Shown here piece after piece: positions 9,162 through 18,824 of a DNA stretch of 64,000 nt. Under the pieces are notes generated by a model that saw only the letters and a program-made list of their open reading frames with translations, was not told where the DNA came from and made no database searches. Source of the stretch: Pseudomonas sp. Bc-h (GTDB lineage Bacteria; Pseudomonadota; Gammaproteobacteria; Pseudomonadales; Pseudomonadaceae); NCBI RefSeq assembly GCF_002080045.1, contig NZ_MUIN01000001.1, forward strand, positions 66,666 to 130,665. The letters run 5' to 3'. Every line of letters begins with the position of its first letter. Position 1 is the stretch's first letter. Position numbers and translations under genes: made by a program.

Positions 9162-10319
9162 ATGACCACGACGAACTTCAGCACTGACACCTTCTCCGAC
9201 ACTACCTCCGGTCTTTACCGCACCGCCGCACGGATACTCAACGAAGCCGGCATTCAGATTAACGGGTCTGCCCCGTCGGATATCCGCTTCAACGGTCCTG
9301 GGGTCATTGAGCGGGCGTTTGCGCAAGGTAATCTGGGGCTCGGCGAGGCCTACATGGATGGGCAGTGGGACAGCGAGCATCTGGATGAGTTTTTCCACAG
9401 GCTGCTTAAAACCGGCATGACCGACGATGTGAAGCCTGTGCGGCTGGTGTTCTACGCGCTGATGGCCAGGCTCATGAATCGGCAGAACATCAAGCGTTCC
9501 AAGACCGTGGGTGAGGTGCATTACGACCTCGGCAACGAGTTCTACTCGAAGATGCTCGATTCGCGCATGACCTACACCTGCGGCTATTGGGAGAACGCGA
9601 GCAATCTCGAGGAGGCGCAAGCTGCCAAGCTGGATCTGATCTGCCGCAAACTGCAGCTCAAACCCGGCATGCGCGTGCTGGATATCGGCTGTGGCTGGGG
9701 CAGTTTCATGTCTTATGCCGCCGAGCACTATGGTGTCGAGGCGGTGGGCGTGAGCATTTCCAAGGAGCAGATTGCCTGGGCCCAGGAGCGTTACAAGGGG
9801 CTGCCGCTGGAGTTTCGTTTTCAGGACTACCGCGAACTGGATGAGTCATTCGACGCCATCGCCAGCGTTGGAATGTTTGAACATGTGGGCCGCAAGAACC
9901 ATCGCGAGTATATGGAACTGGCCCATCGCTGTTTGAAACCCGGCGGTTTATTCCTGTTGCACACCATCGGCAAGAACCAGCGCAGCTCTTATCCTGACCC
10001 GTGGATCGACAAATATATATTTCCCAATGGCGACCTGCCGTCGATTGGCCAGATGGGCGATGCCATGGACGGGTTGTTTGTCGTCGAAGACTTGCACAAC
10101 TTCGGTGCTGACTATGACAAAACGCTGATGGCCTGGCATGACAACTTCATGAATGCCTGGCCGCAGTTCGAATCGCAGTTGGGTGAGCGCTTCTACCGTA
10201 TGTGGCGTTATTACCTGTTGTCCTGCGCGGGCGCATTCCGCGCCCGGGATATCCAGTTGTGGCAGTGGGTGCTGTCCAAAGGCGGTGTACCCCACGGATA
10301 TCATCGCAGCCAGATCTGA
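9162..10319 (+). CDS. cfa: Cyclopropane-fatty-acyl-phospholipid synthase
   Basis: 385 residues. A small N-terminal lipid-binding domain is followed by a class I methyltransferase with motif I VLDIGCGWGSFMSYAAEHYG (about 177-196). The CFA signatures are VHYDLGNEFYSKMLDSRMTY upstream and SVGMFEHVGRKNH after. It converts cis double bonds of membrane phospholipids to cyclopropanes with SAM, usually on entry to stationary phase. A REP-like element follows it, then katA. Confidence 0.95.
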   Translation: MTTTNFSTDTFSDTTSGLYRTAARILNEAGIQINGSAPSDIRFNGPGVIERAFAQGNLGLGEAYMDGQWDSEHLDEFFHRLLKTGMTDDVKPVRLVFYALMARLMNRQNIKRSKTVGEVHYDLGNEFYSKMLDSRMTYTCGYWENASNLEEAQAAKLDLICRKLQLKPGMRVLDIGCGWGSFMSYAAEHYGVEAVGVSISKEQIAWAQERYKGLPLEFRFQDYRELDESFDAIASVGMFEHVGRKNHREYMELAHRCLKPGGLFLLHTIGKNQRSSYPDPWIDKYIFPNGDLPSIGQMGDAMDGLFVVEDLHNFGADYDKTLMAWHDNFMNAWPQFESQLGERFYRMWRYYLLSCAGAFRARDIQLWQWVLSKGGVPHGYHRSQI

Positions 10320-10331
10320 ACACCCCCAATC

Positions 10332-10398
10332 CTGTAGCAGCCCGGCTTGCCGGCGGTAGCGTTTTCAGGAGCGTTCCCGCCGGTAAATTGGACTACAA
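10332..10398. repeat. REP-like inverted repeat (class A, diverged right arm)
   Basis: GTAGCAGCCCGGCTTGCCGG on the left; the right arm CCCGCCGGTAAATTGGACTAC has drifted. Confidence 0.7.
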
Positions 10399-10593
10399 CT
10401 GGATGGTCGTTATTTTTAGTTATCACTCCTCGCTATCGATCAATTAGTAACCGATTGAATTCCTCTATTAATCCAGTGCGGACTCACAATGAGCTAATGC
10501 GCCGGGTTTTCAATATCGTTCTCCACATCGAACAGACAAAGGCCGGCTTCGACAGAGGCCGCCCAAGAAAGTGACCCTTGTGGAGATAAGCGC

Positions 10594-12042
10594 ATGAGCA
10601 ACAAACTGACGACCGCATTCGGCGCCCCCGTAGTCGACAACCAGAACATTCAGACGGCAGGCCCCAATGGCCCCGCATTGCTGCAGGACGTCTGGTTCCT
10701 GGAGAAGCTGGCTCACTTCGATCGTGAAGTCATCCCGGAGCGCCGCATGCACGCCAAAGGCTCGGGCGCATTCGGCACCTTCACCGTAACCCACGACATC
10801 ACTCAATTCACCCGCGCCAAACTGTTCTCGCAGATCGGCAAGCAGACCGAAATGTTCGCTCGCTTCTCCACTGTCGCCGGTGAGCGCGGTGCAGCGGACG
10901 CCGAGCGCGATATTCGTGGTTTTGCCCTGAAGTTCTACACCGAAGAAGGCAACTGGGACTTGGTCGGCAACAACACGCCGGTGTTCTTCCTGCGTGATCC
11001 GTTGAAATTCCCTGACCTGAACCATGCCGTGAAACGCGACCCGCGGACCGGCATGCGCAGCGCCGAGAACAACTGGGACTTCTGGACTCAACTGCCTGAG
11101 TCGTTCCACCAGGTCACTGTGGTCATGAGTGAGCGTGGCATTCCGCGCAGCTACCGCGAGATGCATGGTTTCGGCAGTCACACCTACAGCTTCCTCAACG
11201 CGCAGCATGAGCGTTTCTGGGTCAAGTTCCACTTCGTCTCGCAGCAAGGCATCGCCAATCTGAGCGACGGCGAGGCGCAGGATCTGGTTGGCCGTGACCG
11301 TGAGTCGCATCACCGTGACCTCTACGAGAACATCGAGAACGGTAACCTCCCGCGCTGGAAACTGTTCGTGCAGATCATGCCGGAGAAAGAAGCCGGCTCA
11401 TATCACATCAACCCGTTCGACCTGACCAAGGTCTGGCCGAAGAGTGACTACCCGCTGATCGAAGTGGGCGTGTTCGAACTGAACCGCAACCCGGAGAACA
11501 ACTTTGCCGATGTGGAGCAGGCCGCCTTCGCGCCTTCCAGCGTGGTGCCCGGCATCAGCTTCTCGCCAGACAAGATGCTTCAAGGTCGGTTGTTCTCCTA
11601 CGGTGATGCGCAGCGCTACCGCCTGACCGTCAACTTCCATCAGATCCCGGTGAACTCGCCACGCGCCGCGCTGCACGTGAACAGCTACCACCGCGACGGC
11701 GTGATGCGCATCGATGGCAACCGTGGCGGCATGACCTCTTACGAGCCCAACACCAGGGGCGCGTTTCAGGAGCAGCCGGATTTCAGAGAGCCGCCGCTGT
11801 CCATCGAGGGCGCTGCGGGCCACTGGAACCACCGTGTGGATGACGATTATTTCTCCCAGCCGGGCAACCTGTTCCGCAACATGACCCCGACAGAGAAACA
11901 ATCGCTGTTCGATAACACCGCTCGTGCCTTGCGCGGCGTGTCGGCGCCCGTCATCCAGTTGCATATCAAGCACTGCACCCTGGCCGATCCCGAGTACGGT
12001 GCGGGTGTGACAGAAGCGGTGGAGCGCATTCACCACGGTTGA
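10594..12042 (+). CDS. katA: Catalase (monofunctional, clade 3, KatA-like)
   Basis: 482 residues, the same length as P. aeruginosa KatA and with the same N-terminal layout. The catalytic His lies in [14 protein letters not shown] (His53), followed by [17 protein letters not shown], the Asn of [13 protein letters not shown], and the proximal heme Tyr in [12 protein letters not shown]. It disproportionates hydrogen peroxide in the cytoplasm. The ATG has a GGAG site (GTGGAGATAAGCGC). It is a single-gene unit closed by a strong terminator. Confidence 0.95.
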   Translation: MSNKLTTAFGAPVVDNQNIQTAGPNGPALLQDVWFLEKLAHFDREVIPERRMHAKGSGAFGTFTVTHDITQFTRAKLFSQIGKQTEMFARFSTVAGERGAADAERDIRGFALKFYTEEGNWDLVGNNTPVFFLRDPLKFPDLNHAVKRDPRTGMRSAENNWDFWTQLPESFHQVTVVMSERGIPRSYREMHGFGSHTYSFLNAQHERFWVKFHFVSQQGIANLSDGEAQDLVGRDRESHHRDLYENIENGNLPRWKLFVQIMPEKEAGSYHINPFDLTKVWPKSDYPLIEVGVFELNRNPENNFADVEQAAFAPSSVVPGISFSPDKMLQGRLFSYGDAQRYRLTVNFHQIPVNSPRAALHVNSYHRDGVMRIDGNRGGMTSYEPNTRGAFQEQPDFREPPLSIEGAAGHWNHRVDDDYFSQPGNLFRNMTPTEKQSLFDNTARALRGVSAPVIQLHIKHCTLADPEYGAGVTEAVERIHHG

Positions 12043-12057
12043 TAACCGTTAAACAAA

Positions 12058-12093
12058 AGCCCCCGACCTGGCTGACAGGTCGGGGGCTTTTTT
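12058..12093 (+). terminator. Rho-independent terminator of katA
   Basis: Perfect 12-bp stem GCCCCCGACCTG / CAGGTCGGGGGC with a 4-5 base loop, followed by six T. Confidence 0.95.
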
Positions 12094-12184
12094 GTGCGCG
12101 GCTTGACGGCTTTTGCTGACACGCTTCAATCCATCGAACGGCGCAGGACCTCATTGATTTCGAGATCGGTGCCGGCGCGGGTAA

Positions 12185-12643
12185 TCAATGCCCGTGGCTA
12201 CGGCCCACATGGGAATGCTCGACCTCGGGCGTCATCACACTACCACTGACTTCCAGTCGATCCAGAATCCCACAGTGATCTGGCGCGCCTTCGCTGCAGC
12301 GCTGGCGCAGGTCGATGAGCTGTTCCTGCAACGCCTGCAGGCTGGCGATGCGGGCGCTGACGTGCTGGATGTGTTCGTCGATCAAGGCGTTCACGCTCTG
12401 GCATTGATCCTGAGGACTGTCGCGCAAAGCGAGCAGGCTGCGGATCTCATCGAGCGTCATGTCCAGGCTGCGGCAATTGCGGATGAAGGTCAGGCGCTCG
12501 ACGTGCTCCTGGGTGTACAGCCGGTAGTTGCCTTCGCTGCGCGCGGGTTCGGCCAACAGGCCCTCGCGCTCGTAATAGCGGATGGTTTCGACAGGGCAGT
12601 CAGTGAGTTTTGCCAGCTCGCCGATCTTGAAAGACGCATTCAT
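12185..12643 (-). CDS. cadR: CadR, MerR-family cadmium/lead/zinc-responsive regulator
   Basis: 152 residues. The MerR winged-helix head is FKIGELAKLTDCPVETIRYYEREGLL (residues 5-30) with the RNYRLY-like EGNYRLYTQ wing. Metal-ligand cysteines lie at about 81, 116 and 124, and the tail is His-rich (HSHVGRSHGH), as in Pseudomonas CadR. It activates the divergent cadA by untwisting a long-spacer promoter. I chose the ATG at MNASFKIGEL, where the family begins; the open frame upstream runs into the promoter. Confidence 0.93.
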   Translation of the reverse strand: MNASFKIGELAKLTDCPVETIRYYEREGLLAEPARSEGNYRLYTQEHVERLTFIRNCRSLDMTLDEIRSLLALRDSPQDQCQSVNALIDEHIQHVSARIASLQALQEQLIDLRQRCSEGAPDHCGILDRLEVSGSVMTPEVEHSHVGRSHGH

Positions 12644-12666
12644 GGTCATCGATCTCATTTTGTGGC

Positions 12667-12697
12667 TTGACCCTATAGTGGCTACAGGGTGTTCACT
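12667..12697 (+). promoter_or_regulatory. cadA promoter with CadR operator
   Basis: -35 TTGACC (12667-12672) and -10-like TTCACT (12692-12697) are 19 bp apart, the over-long spacing of MerR-family promoters. The spacer is filled by the dyad ACCCTATAG-N3-CTACAGGGT (12670-12690), the typical CadR/PbrR box. Confidence 0.88.
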
Positions 12698-12727
12698 TGG
12701 CAACAAGCACACCAAGAGACTCAACCG

Positions 12728-15010
12728 ATGAGTGACTCTATACACAGACATTCGCCTCACGAGCATGCCGGGCACGACCATGCGGGCCACGGCCATGATC
12801 ATTCAAGCACGGTCAAATTCACGCCCGTTGGCAAGCACGAGCCTCAGGCCCACTCCTGCTGCTCTCATGAGCCTGGCCCAGCCGTCGTAAGCGTGGGCAG
12901 CGGCTCTACGGACAATGCGCGGCTGAGCAGCTTTCGGATCGAAGCGATGGACTGCCCCACCGAGCAAACGCTGATTCAGAACAAACTGGGCAAGATGTCC
13001 GGCATTCAGAAGCTCGAATTCAATCTGATCAACCGCGTGCTGGGCGTCTGGCATGAGTTGCCCTCCACCGATCCGATCCGTGAGGCGATTGGCGCATTGG
13101 GCATGCAGGCGGACGTGATCGAAGAGGGCGCCGACAAGGAGACGGCATCGCTACCCGGGCCGAAAAAGCCCTGGTGGCCACTGGGGTTGTCCGGGGTCAT
13201 GGCTGTCGCCGCCGAGGTCATCCACTTCACCGATGCTGCATCCACATGGGTCGTGGCGCTGATTGCCTTGGTGGCGATTTTCAGCGGCGGTTTGACCACC
13301 TACAAAAAGGGCTGGATCGCGCTCAAGAACTTCAACCTCAACATCAATGCGCTGATGAGCATTGCGGTAACCGGCGCGATATTGATCGGGCAATGGCCGG
13401 AAGCGGCGATGGTGATGTTCCTGTTCACCGTGGCCGAATTGATCGAGGCCAAATCGCTGGACCGCGCGCGCAATGCCATTGGCGGTTTGATGCAGCTGAC
13501 GCCGGAAACCGCGACTGTACAGCAGGACGGCCAGTGGATTGAGGTCGAGGTCAAACAGATCGCGCTGGGCAATGTAGTTCGGGTCAAACCGGGCGAGCGG
13601 ATCGGGCTGGATGGCGAGGTCGTCGCGGGTCATTCCACCATTGATCAGGCGCCGATCACTGGCGAAAGTCTGCCGGTCGAGAAGACCATTGGCGACAAGG
13701 TGTTCGCCGGGACCATCAATCAGGCTGGCTCGCTGGAATACAAGGTGACTGCTGCGGCGAATAATTCGACGCTGGCGCGGATCATTCACGCGGTCGAAGC
13801 CGCTCAAGGCGCGCGCGCGCCGACCCAGCGTTTCGTCGACAGTTTCTCGAAGATCTACACCCCGGCGGTGTTCGCGCTGGCCGTTGCAGTGGCGGTTATT
13901 CCACCGCTGTTCATGGGCGCGGCATGGTTCGACTGGATCTATCGCGCGTTGGTATTGCTCGTGGTGGCGTGTCCTTGTGCGCTGGTGATTTCGACTCCGG
14001 TGAGCATCGTCAGCGGCCTGGCTGCGGCGGCGCGCAAAGGCATTCTGGTCAAGGGTGGCGTGTATCTGGAGATGGGGCACAAGCTCGACTATCTGGCGCT
14101 GGACAAGACCGGCACGATCACTCATGGCAAGCCGGTGCAGACCGATTACGTGCTGCTTGACGACGCATCTGGCGAACGAGCTGTGGCAATCTCCGCAAGC
14201 CTTGCCGGACGTTCCGATCATCCGGTTTCGCAGGCGATCGCCACCGCGTTCGGCAAGGACGGCCACTTGCCAGTCGAGGCATTCGAAGCCCTCGGCGGAC
14301 GCGGCGTAAAAGGCGAAGTCGAGGGGCGCTTGTACCACTTGGGCAATCATCGCCTGGTGCATGAATCCGGGCTGTGTTCGCCGGCGTTGGAGGCCAGACT
14401 GGAAGCGCTGGAGACCCAAGGCAAAACGGTGGTGCTGCTGTTCGACGAGACCGGACCGTTGGCGTTGTTTGCGGTTGCCGATACCGTCAAGGACAGCAGC
14501 CGGGAAGCCATCGTCCAGCTGCATGCATTGGGTGTGAAAACCGTGATGCTGACCGGCGATAACCCGCACACCGCCAAGGCCATTGCGGCTCAGGTCGGGA
14601 TCGATCAGGCCCGGGGCAATCTGTTGCCGACGGACAAGTTACAGGCCATTGAAGACTTGTATGCGAAGAACCATCGCGTCGGCATGGTCGGCGACGGGAT
14701 CAACGACGCCCCGGCGCTGGCCCGCGCCGAGATCGGTTTTGCGATGGCCGCGGCGGGGACTGATACGGCCATCGAAACAGCCGACGTTGCATTGATGGAT
14801 GACGACTTGCGCAAGATACCGGCGTTCATTCGCCTCTCTCGCGACACCTCGGCGATCCTCAAACAGAACATCGCCTTGGCGCTGGTGATCAAAGCGATCT
14901 TCCTGATCGTGACCTTCGCAGGCATGGCGACCATGTGGATGGCAGTGTTCGCCGATATGGGCGTGAGCTTGCTGGTGGTGTTCAACGGGTTGCGGTTGTT
15001 GAGGAAGTGA
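12728..15010 (+). CDS. cadA: Cadmium/zinc/lead-translocating P-type ATPase
   Basis: 760 residues. It has a His-rich N-terminus (HEHAGHDHAGHGHDHSS, residues 11-27) and Cys43-Cys44. An HMA domain follows, with MDCPTE at 74-79 (Cys plus acidic ligand instead of the copper-type CxxC). Then come six to eight membrane helices, ITGESLPVEK (actuator), VACPCALVIS (ion-binding CPC), DKTGTITHGKP (phosphorylated Asp), HPVSQAI, and GDGINDAPALA. It exports divalent soft metals from the cytoplasm. It is divergent from cadR and induced through the operator between them. The ATG at MSDSIHRHS is chosen over an in-frame start 13 codons upstream that lies just before a weak ribosome site. Confidence 0.94.
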   Translation: MSDSIHRHSPHEHAGHDHAGHGHDHSSTVKFTPVGKHEPQAHSCCSHEPGPAVVSVGSGSTDNARLSSFRIEAMDCPTEQTLIQNKLGKMSGIQKLEFNLINRVLGVWHELPSTDPIREAIGALGMQADVIEEGADKETASLPGPKKPWWPLGLSGVMAVAAEVIHFTDAASTWVVALIALVAIFSGGLTTYKKGWIALKNFNLNINALMSIAVTGAILIGQWPEAAMVMFLFTVAELIEAKSLDRARNAIGGLMQLTPETATVQQDGQWIEVEVKQIALGNVVRVKPGERIGLDGEVVAGHSTIDQAPITGESLPVEKTIGDKVFAGTINQAGSLEYKVTAAANNSTLARIIHAVEAAQGARAPTQRFVDSFSKIYTPAVFALAVAVAVIPPLFMGAAWFDWIYRALVLLVVACPCALVISTPVSIVSGLAAAARKGILVKGGVYLEMGHKLDYLALDKTGTITHGKPVQTDYVLLDDASGERAVAISASLAGRSDHPVSQAIATAFGKDGHLPVEAFEALGGRGVKGEVEGRLYHLGNHRLVHESGLCSPALEARLEALETQGKTVVLLFDETGPLALFAVADTVKDSSREAIVQLHALGVKTVMLTGDNPHTAKAIAAQVGIDQARGNLLPTDKLQAIEDLYAKNHRVGMVGDGINDAPALARAEIGFAMAAAGTDTAIETADVALMDDDLRKIPAFIRLSRDTSAILKQNIALALVIKAIFLIVTFAGMATMWMAVFADMGVSLLVVFNGLRLLRK

Positions 15011-15040
15011 TTACCAGATCCTCAGCCGGACACATAACTG

Positions 15041-15126
15041 CGGGAGGGAGCTTGCTCGCGAAACAATCTTCCAGACACCGCGATAGTGACTGATCAATAG
15101 CCTTCGCGAGCAAGCTCCCTCTCACA
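15041..15126. repeat. Inverted repeat (class B)
   Basis: GGGAGGGAGCTTGCTCGCGA and its inverted copy TTCGCGAGCAAGCTCCCT are separated by about 40 bases. It is a second intergenic palindrome family, distinct from class A, between the convergent cadA and hutG. Confidence 0.88.
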
Positions 15127-15174
15127 GGCATGATCGGGCCCACGCGGAGCGCGGGAACGATCGCTTGCGAGGCA

Positions 15175-15978
15175 CTACTTCCCGTACTTCTCCCGCCCCC
15201 AGGTGATCATCCCTTGCAGCAGTTCCTTCAGCACGCCACGGGTCGGCTCGGCCAGATCCTTGCGGTAATGGAACGGCACGAACTCTTCCATGTAGGTGCT
15301 TTGCGCCAGCTCCAGCTGCACGGCGTGGATGTTTTCGGCCGGGTTGCCGTAATGGCGAGTGATGTGGCCGCCCTTGAAGCGTCCGTTGAGCACATGGCTG
15401 TAGTTCCTGGCGCCTGCGCAGACCGCTTCGACGCGCTTCTCCAGTCCCGGGTCGCAGCTGGCGCCGTTGAAGGTGCCGAGGTTGAAGTCCGGCAAGCGGC
15501 CTTCGAACAGATGCGGAATGTGACCACGAATCGAGTGAGCGTCGAACAGCAGGGCGTAGCCGAACTCGTCACGCAGGCGTTCCAGCTCATTGCGCAGGGT
15601 GTCGTGGTACGGCGTCCAGATCTGCTCCAGATAGCGCGCTCGCTCTTCCTTGCCCGGCACCTGGCCTTCCTTGAACAAAGGATCGCCTTCGAACAGCGTC
15701 GAGGGATACAGGCCGGTGGTTGCACCCGCGTAGAGCGGTTTGTCGTCGGACGGGCGATTGAGGTCGATGACGAAACGCGAGTACTCGGCAGCCAGCACGC
15801 TGGCGCCCAGATCGTGAGCGAAGTCGTAGAGGCGGGGGATGTGCCAATCGGTGTCCGGCAGACTCACGGCCTCGTCGACCAATCCCTCACGCACGACCGG
15901 CGTCAGATTCAAGCCGGGGTGCGGCATGCTGATCAGCAGCGGTACACGACCGCGAGTGAAACTCAGAACCTTGTCCAC
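15175..15978 (-). CDS. hutG: N-formylglutamate deformylase
   Basis: 267 residues of the N-formylglutamate amidohydrolase family: LLISMPHPGLNLTP at the start, a central FDAHSIRGHIPHLFEG, and later GRFKGGHITRHYGNP. It hydrolyses N-formylglutamate to glutamate and formate, the last step of the five-step histidine pathway. Together with HutF this defines the Pseudomonas-type route instead of the formiminoglutamase route. It is last in the hut operon, 13 bp after hutI. Confidence 0.95.
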   Translation of the reverse strand: MDKVLSFTRGRVPLLISMPHPGLNLTPVVREGLVDEAVSLPDTDWHIPRLYDFAHDLGASVLAAEYSRFVIDLNRPSDDKPLYAGATTGLYPSTLFEGDPLFKEGQVPGKEERARYLEQIWTPYHDTLRNELERLRDEFGYALLFDAHSIRGHIPHLFEGRLPDFNLGTFNGASCDPGLEKRVEAVCAGARNYSHVLNGRFKGGHITRHYGNPAENIHAVQLELAQSTYMEEFVPFHYRKDLAEPTRGVLKELLQGMITWGREKYGK

Positions 15979-15991
15979 AGTAGTCTCCCGA

Positions 15992-17197
15992 TTAGAAAGT
16001 GCTCTCTACGCCGTGACGCACGACGCGTTTTTCCAGATCGCCGCCGAGCCAGTAAGCGAGGTCGGCCGGCCGCTCGATGCTCCAGGCGACGAAATCCGCG
16101 ATTTTGCCGGCTTCCAGCGAGCCATGGGTATCGGCCATGCCCAATGCCTTGGCGGCATGGATGGTCGCACCCGCCAGCGCTTCTTCCGGCGTCATGCGAA
16201 ACAGCGTGCAGGCCATGTTCAGCATCAGTCGCAGCGACAGGCCCGGCGACGTGCCCGGGTTGAGGTCGGTGGCGATGGCAATTTTCACGCCGTGTTTGCG
16301 CAGGGCGTCCATCGGCGGCAGTTGGGTTTCCCGCAGGAAGTAGAACGCGCCCGGCAACAGCACGGCAACGGTCCCTGAAGCGGCCATGGCAATGGCGTCT
16401 TCCTCGGTCATGAACTCAAGATGGTCAGCCGACAATGCCTGATACCGAGCGGCCAGGCTCGAGCCATGCAATGACGACAGTTGTTCGGCGTGCAGCTTCA
16501 CCGGCAGGCCCAGTTGACCCGCCGTGATGAACACCTGCTCGACCTGATCGGTGGAAAACGCCAGGTATTCGCAGAACGCATCGACGGCGTCCACCAGATT
16601 TTCCGCGGCCAGGGCCGGCAGCATCTCGCCACAGATGTGGGCGATGTAATCGTCGGCGCGGTCTTTGTACTCCGGGGGCAGCGCATGAGCGGCAAGGCAG
16701 GTGCTGCGCACGGTGACGGGCAGTTTCTCGCCAAGTTGACGGGCCACGCGAAGCATCTTGCGCTCGTTTGCCAGGTCCAGTCCGTAGCCGGACTTGATCT
16801 CGACCGTAGTCACGCCATCCTTCATCAATTGCTGCAAACGACGCTCGGCGCTGGCGAACAACTCCGCTTCACTGGCGGCCCGCGTGGCGCGAACGGTACT
16901 GGCGATACCACCACCGGCTGCGGCGATTTCGGCGTAGCTGACCCCTTGCAGGCGCTGCTCGAATTCACCGCTGCGATTGCCGCCGAAGACCGTGTGGGTG
17001 TGGCAGTCGATCAGCCCCGGGGTAACCCAGGCGCCATTCAGGTCCACGGCCTCGATGTCGCCCTGATCCGGCAGTTCGCTATGCGGACCGATCCAGGCGA
17101 TATGGGCGCCTTCGGTCACGATGGCGGCGTTCTCGATGATCGAGTAAGTGCCGTTCGCCATGCTTGCCGCATGACAGTTATGCCAGAGCGTTTTCAT
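15992..17197 (-). CDS. hutI: Imidazolonepropionase
   Basis: 401 residues of the amidohydrolase superfamily. The metal motif [10 protein letters not shown] is at about residues 64-73. Further signatures are [17 protein letters not shown] and [10 protein letters not shown] (metal Asp). It opens the imidazolone ring to give N-formimino-L-glutamate. It lies 15 bp after hutT and 13 bp before hutG in the same operon. Confidence 0.96.
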   Translation of the reverse strand: MKTLWHNCHAASMANGTYSIIENAAIVTEGAHIAWIGPHSELPDQGDIEAVDLNGAWVTPGLIDCHTHTVFGGNRSGEFEQRLQGVSYAEIAAAGGGIASTVRATRAASEAELFASAERRLQQLMKDGVTTVEIKSGYGLDLANERKMLRVARQLGEKLPVTVRSTCLAAHALPPEYKDRADDYIAHICGEMLPALAAENLVDAVDAFCEYLAFSTDQVEQVFITAGQLGLPVKLHAEQLSSLHGSSLAARYQALSADHLEFMTEEDAIAMAASGTVAVLLPGAFYFLRETQLPPMDALRKHGVKIAIATDLNPGTSPGLSLRLMLNMACTLFRMTPEEALAGATIHAAKALGMADTHGSLEAGKIADFVAWSIERPADLAYWLGGDLEKRVVRHGVESTF

Positions 17198-17212
17198 CGT
17201 TGGCCTCCAAGG

Positions 17213-18601
17213 TTAACGGGAAGTAAGAGAAGCTTTGGGGTCAGGCTTGACCCACAGCCGGTAGGCGATCACCAGCAGTACGATCCACACCGCGCCAACC
17301 ACCAGCGCAGCCTGTGTATCCGGGAAATAACCCAGCACCACGAATACGAAGACCATGAACGCCGTGGCGGCAATGGGTGCCACAGGCCAGAGTGGGACCG
17401 GGAATTTCAATTGCGCGACTTCTTCGGCGCTCATCGAGCGGCGCATGGCGATCTGTGTGACCAGAATCATCAGCCACACCCACACGGTCGCGAAGGTGGC
17501 GATGGAGGCGATCAGCAGGAACACGTTTTCCGGTATCAGATAATTCAGCACCACACCGCAGAGCAGTGCTGCGCCCATCACCAGAACGGTCATCCACGGC
17601 ACGCCGTTGGCGGATAACTGCGCGAACCCCTTCGGCGCCTGACCTTGAACTGCCAGGCCATACATCATGCGTCCGGCACCGAAGATGTCGCTGTTGATCG
17701 CCGACACGGCGGCCGAGATCACTACGATGTTGAGGATGATCGCTGCCGAGGAAATCCCCAGATGATCGAAGATCTGGACGAACGGGCTGCCTTGATCACC
17801 GATCTGCTGCCACGGGTACAGCGACATCAGCACGAACAACGTCAGCACGTAGAACAGCAGAATCCGCAGCGGCACCGCATTGATTGCGCGGGGAATGACC
17901 CGCTCGGGGTTGCGCGCTTCGCCGGCAGCGACGCCAATGATTTCGATGCCACCGAAGGCGAACATCACCACTGCCAGCGCAGCGACCAGACCGCTGACGC
18001 CGTTGGGCATGAAACCACCCTGTGTCCACAGGTTGCTGACGTGGCTGATGCTGTCACCCGAGGTCGACCCCAGGCCGAACAAGAGAATGCCGAAGCCTGC
18101 CAGGATCATCGCGATGATCGCGCCGACCTTGAGCAGCGACAGCCAGAATTCGGTCTCACCAAACACTTTGACGCTGCACAGGTTGAGCGCGCCAATGACA
18201 AATACGATGCCGAGCACCCAGATCCAGCGCGGTACGTCGGGGAACCAGAAGCCCATGTAGATACCGAACGCCGTGACGTCGGCCAGGCAGACGATGATCA
18301 TCTCGAAGGCATAGGTCCAACCCAGGACGAAGCCTGCCATGGGCCCGAGATACGTGCTGGCGTACTCGCTGAACGAGCCTGCCACGGGATTGCGCACGGC
18401 CATTTCGCCCAGTGCGCGCATCACCATGTACACCGCGGCGCCCGCGATGAGATACACCAGCAGGACCGCAGGCCCCGCGAGTTTGATGGCCGAAGCCGAG
18501 CCGTAGAACAGCCCGGTCCCGATCGCCGAACCCAGCGCCATGAAGCGAATGTGGCGAGCGCTGAGCCCACGTTTTAAATCTGTTGCGGTTTGCGATTTCA
18601 T
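17213..18601 (-). CDS. hutT: Histidine permease HutT (ProY/AAP-type amino-acid transporter)
   Basis: 462 residues with 12 predicted membrane helices. The N-terminal signature is [25 protein letters not shown], and [20 protein letters not shown] follows, placing it in the amino acid-polyamine-organocation family next to ProY. Its position in the hut operon points to histidine as substrate. I chose the ATG at MKSQTATD; the frame runs a further 87 codons upstream into the class B repeat, which is not coding. Confidence 0.92.
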   Translation of the reverse strand: MKSQTATDLKRGLSARHIRFMALGSAIGTGLFYGSASAIKLAGPAVLLVYLIAGAAVYMVMRALGEMAVRNPVAGSFSEYASTYLGPMAGFVLGWTYAFEMIIVCLADVTAFGIYMGFWFPDVPRWIWVLGIVFVIGALNLCSVKVFGETEFWLSLLKVGAIIAMILAGFGILLFGLGSTSGDSISHVSNLWTQGGFMPNGVSGLVAALAVVMFAFGGIEIIGVAAGEARNPERVIPRAINAVPLRILLFYVLTLFVLMSLYPWQQIGDQGSPFVQIFDHLGISSAAIILNIVVISAAVSAINSDIFGAGRMMYGLAVQGQAPKGFAQLSANGVPWMTVLVMGAALLCGVVLNYLIPENVFLLIASIATFATVWVWLMILVTQIAMRRSMSAEEVAQLKFPVPLWPVAPIAATAFMVFVFVVLGYFPDTQAALVVGAVWIVLLVIAYRLWVKPDPKASLTSR

Positions 18602-18662
18602 TTCACACTTTCCTAGTCTTGCTTTTGCTGTGAAATGAGCGTGGAAACGGTGTTTGCTTTCC

Positions 18663-18751
18663 TGTGGGAGGGAGCTTGCTCGCGAAAGCGTTTTATCAGA
18701 GACGCACTTGTCGTCTGACACTCCGACTTCGCGAGCAAGCTCCCTCCCACA
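18663..18751. repeat. Inverted repeat (class B) inside the hut operon
   Basis: TGTGGGAGGGAGCTTGCTCG and its inverted copy CGAGCAAGCTCCCTCCCACA, continuous over 24 bases, lie in the 223-bp gap between hutH2 and hutT. In the transcript it would form a very stable stem. Confidence 0.92.
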
Positions 18752-18824
18752 CTGGATTGGCGTCATGCCAGCAATCAGCTTTCCACCCTCATTCCAACGA
18801 CAGGCCCTCCTGGCCTGTCCCGAT

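Noticed and set aside
10399..10593. OxyR-like ATAG/CTAT pattern upstream of katA
   Set aside because: Some CTAT and ATTAG words occur, but the regular spacing of an OxyR site is not met.
12121..12200. Possible 3' remnant of a gene after cadR (minus strand, short frame ending TDLEINEVLRRSMD)
   Set aside because: Only about 24 codons lie between stops, with no start codon, no ribosome site and no family I recognise. It could be a relic of a lost neighbour but cannot be supported.
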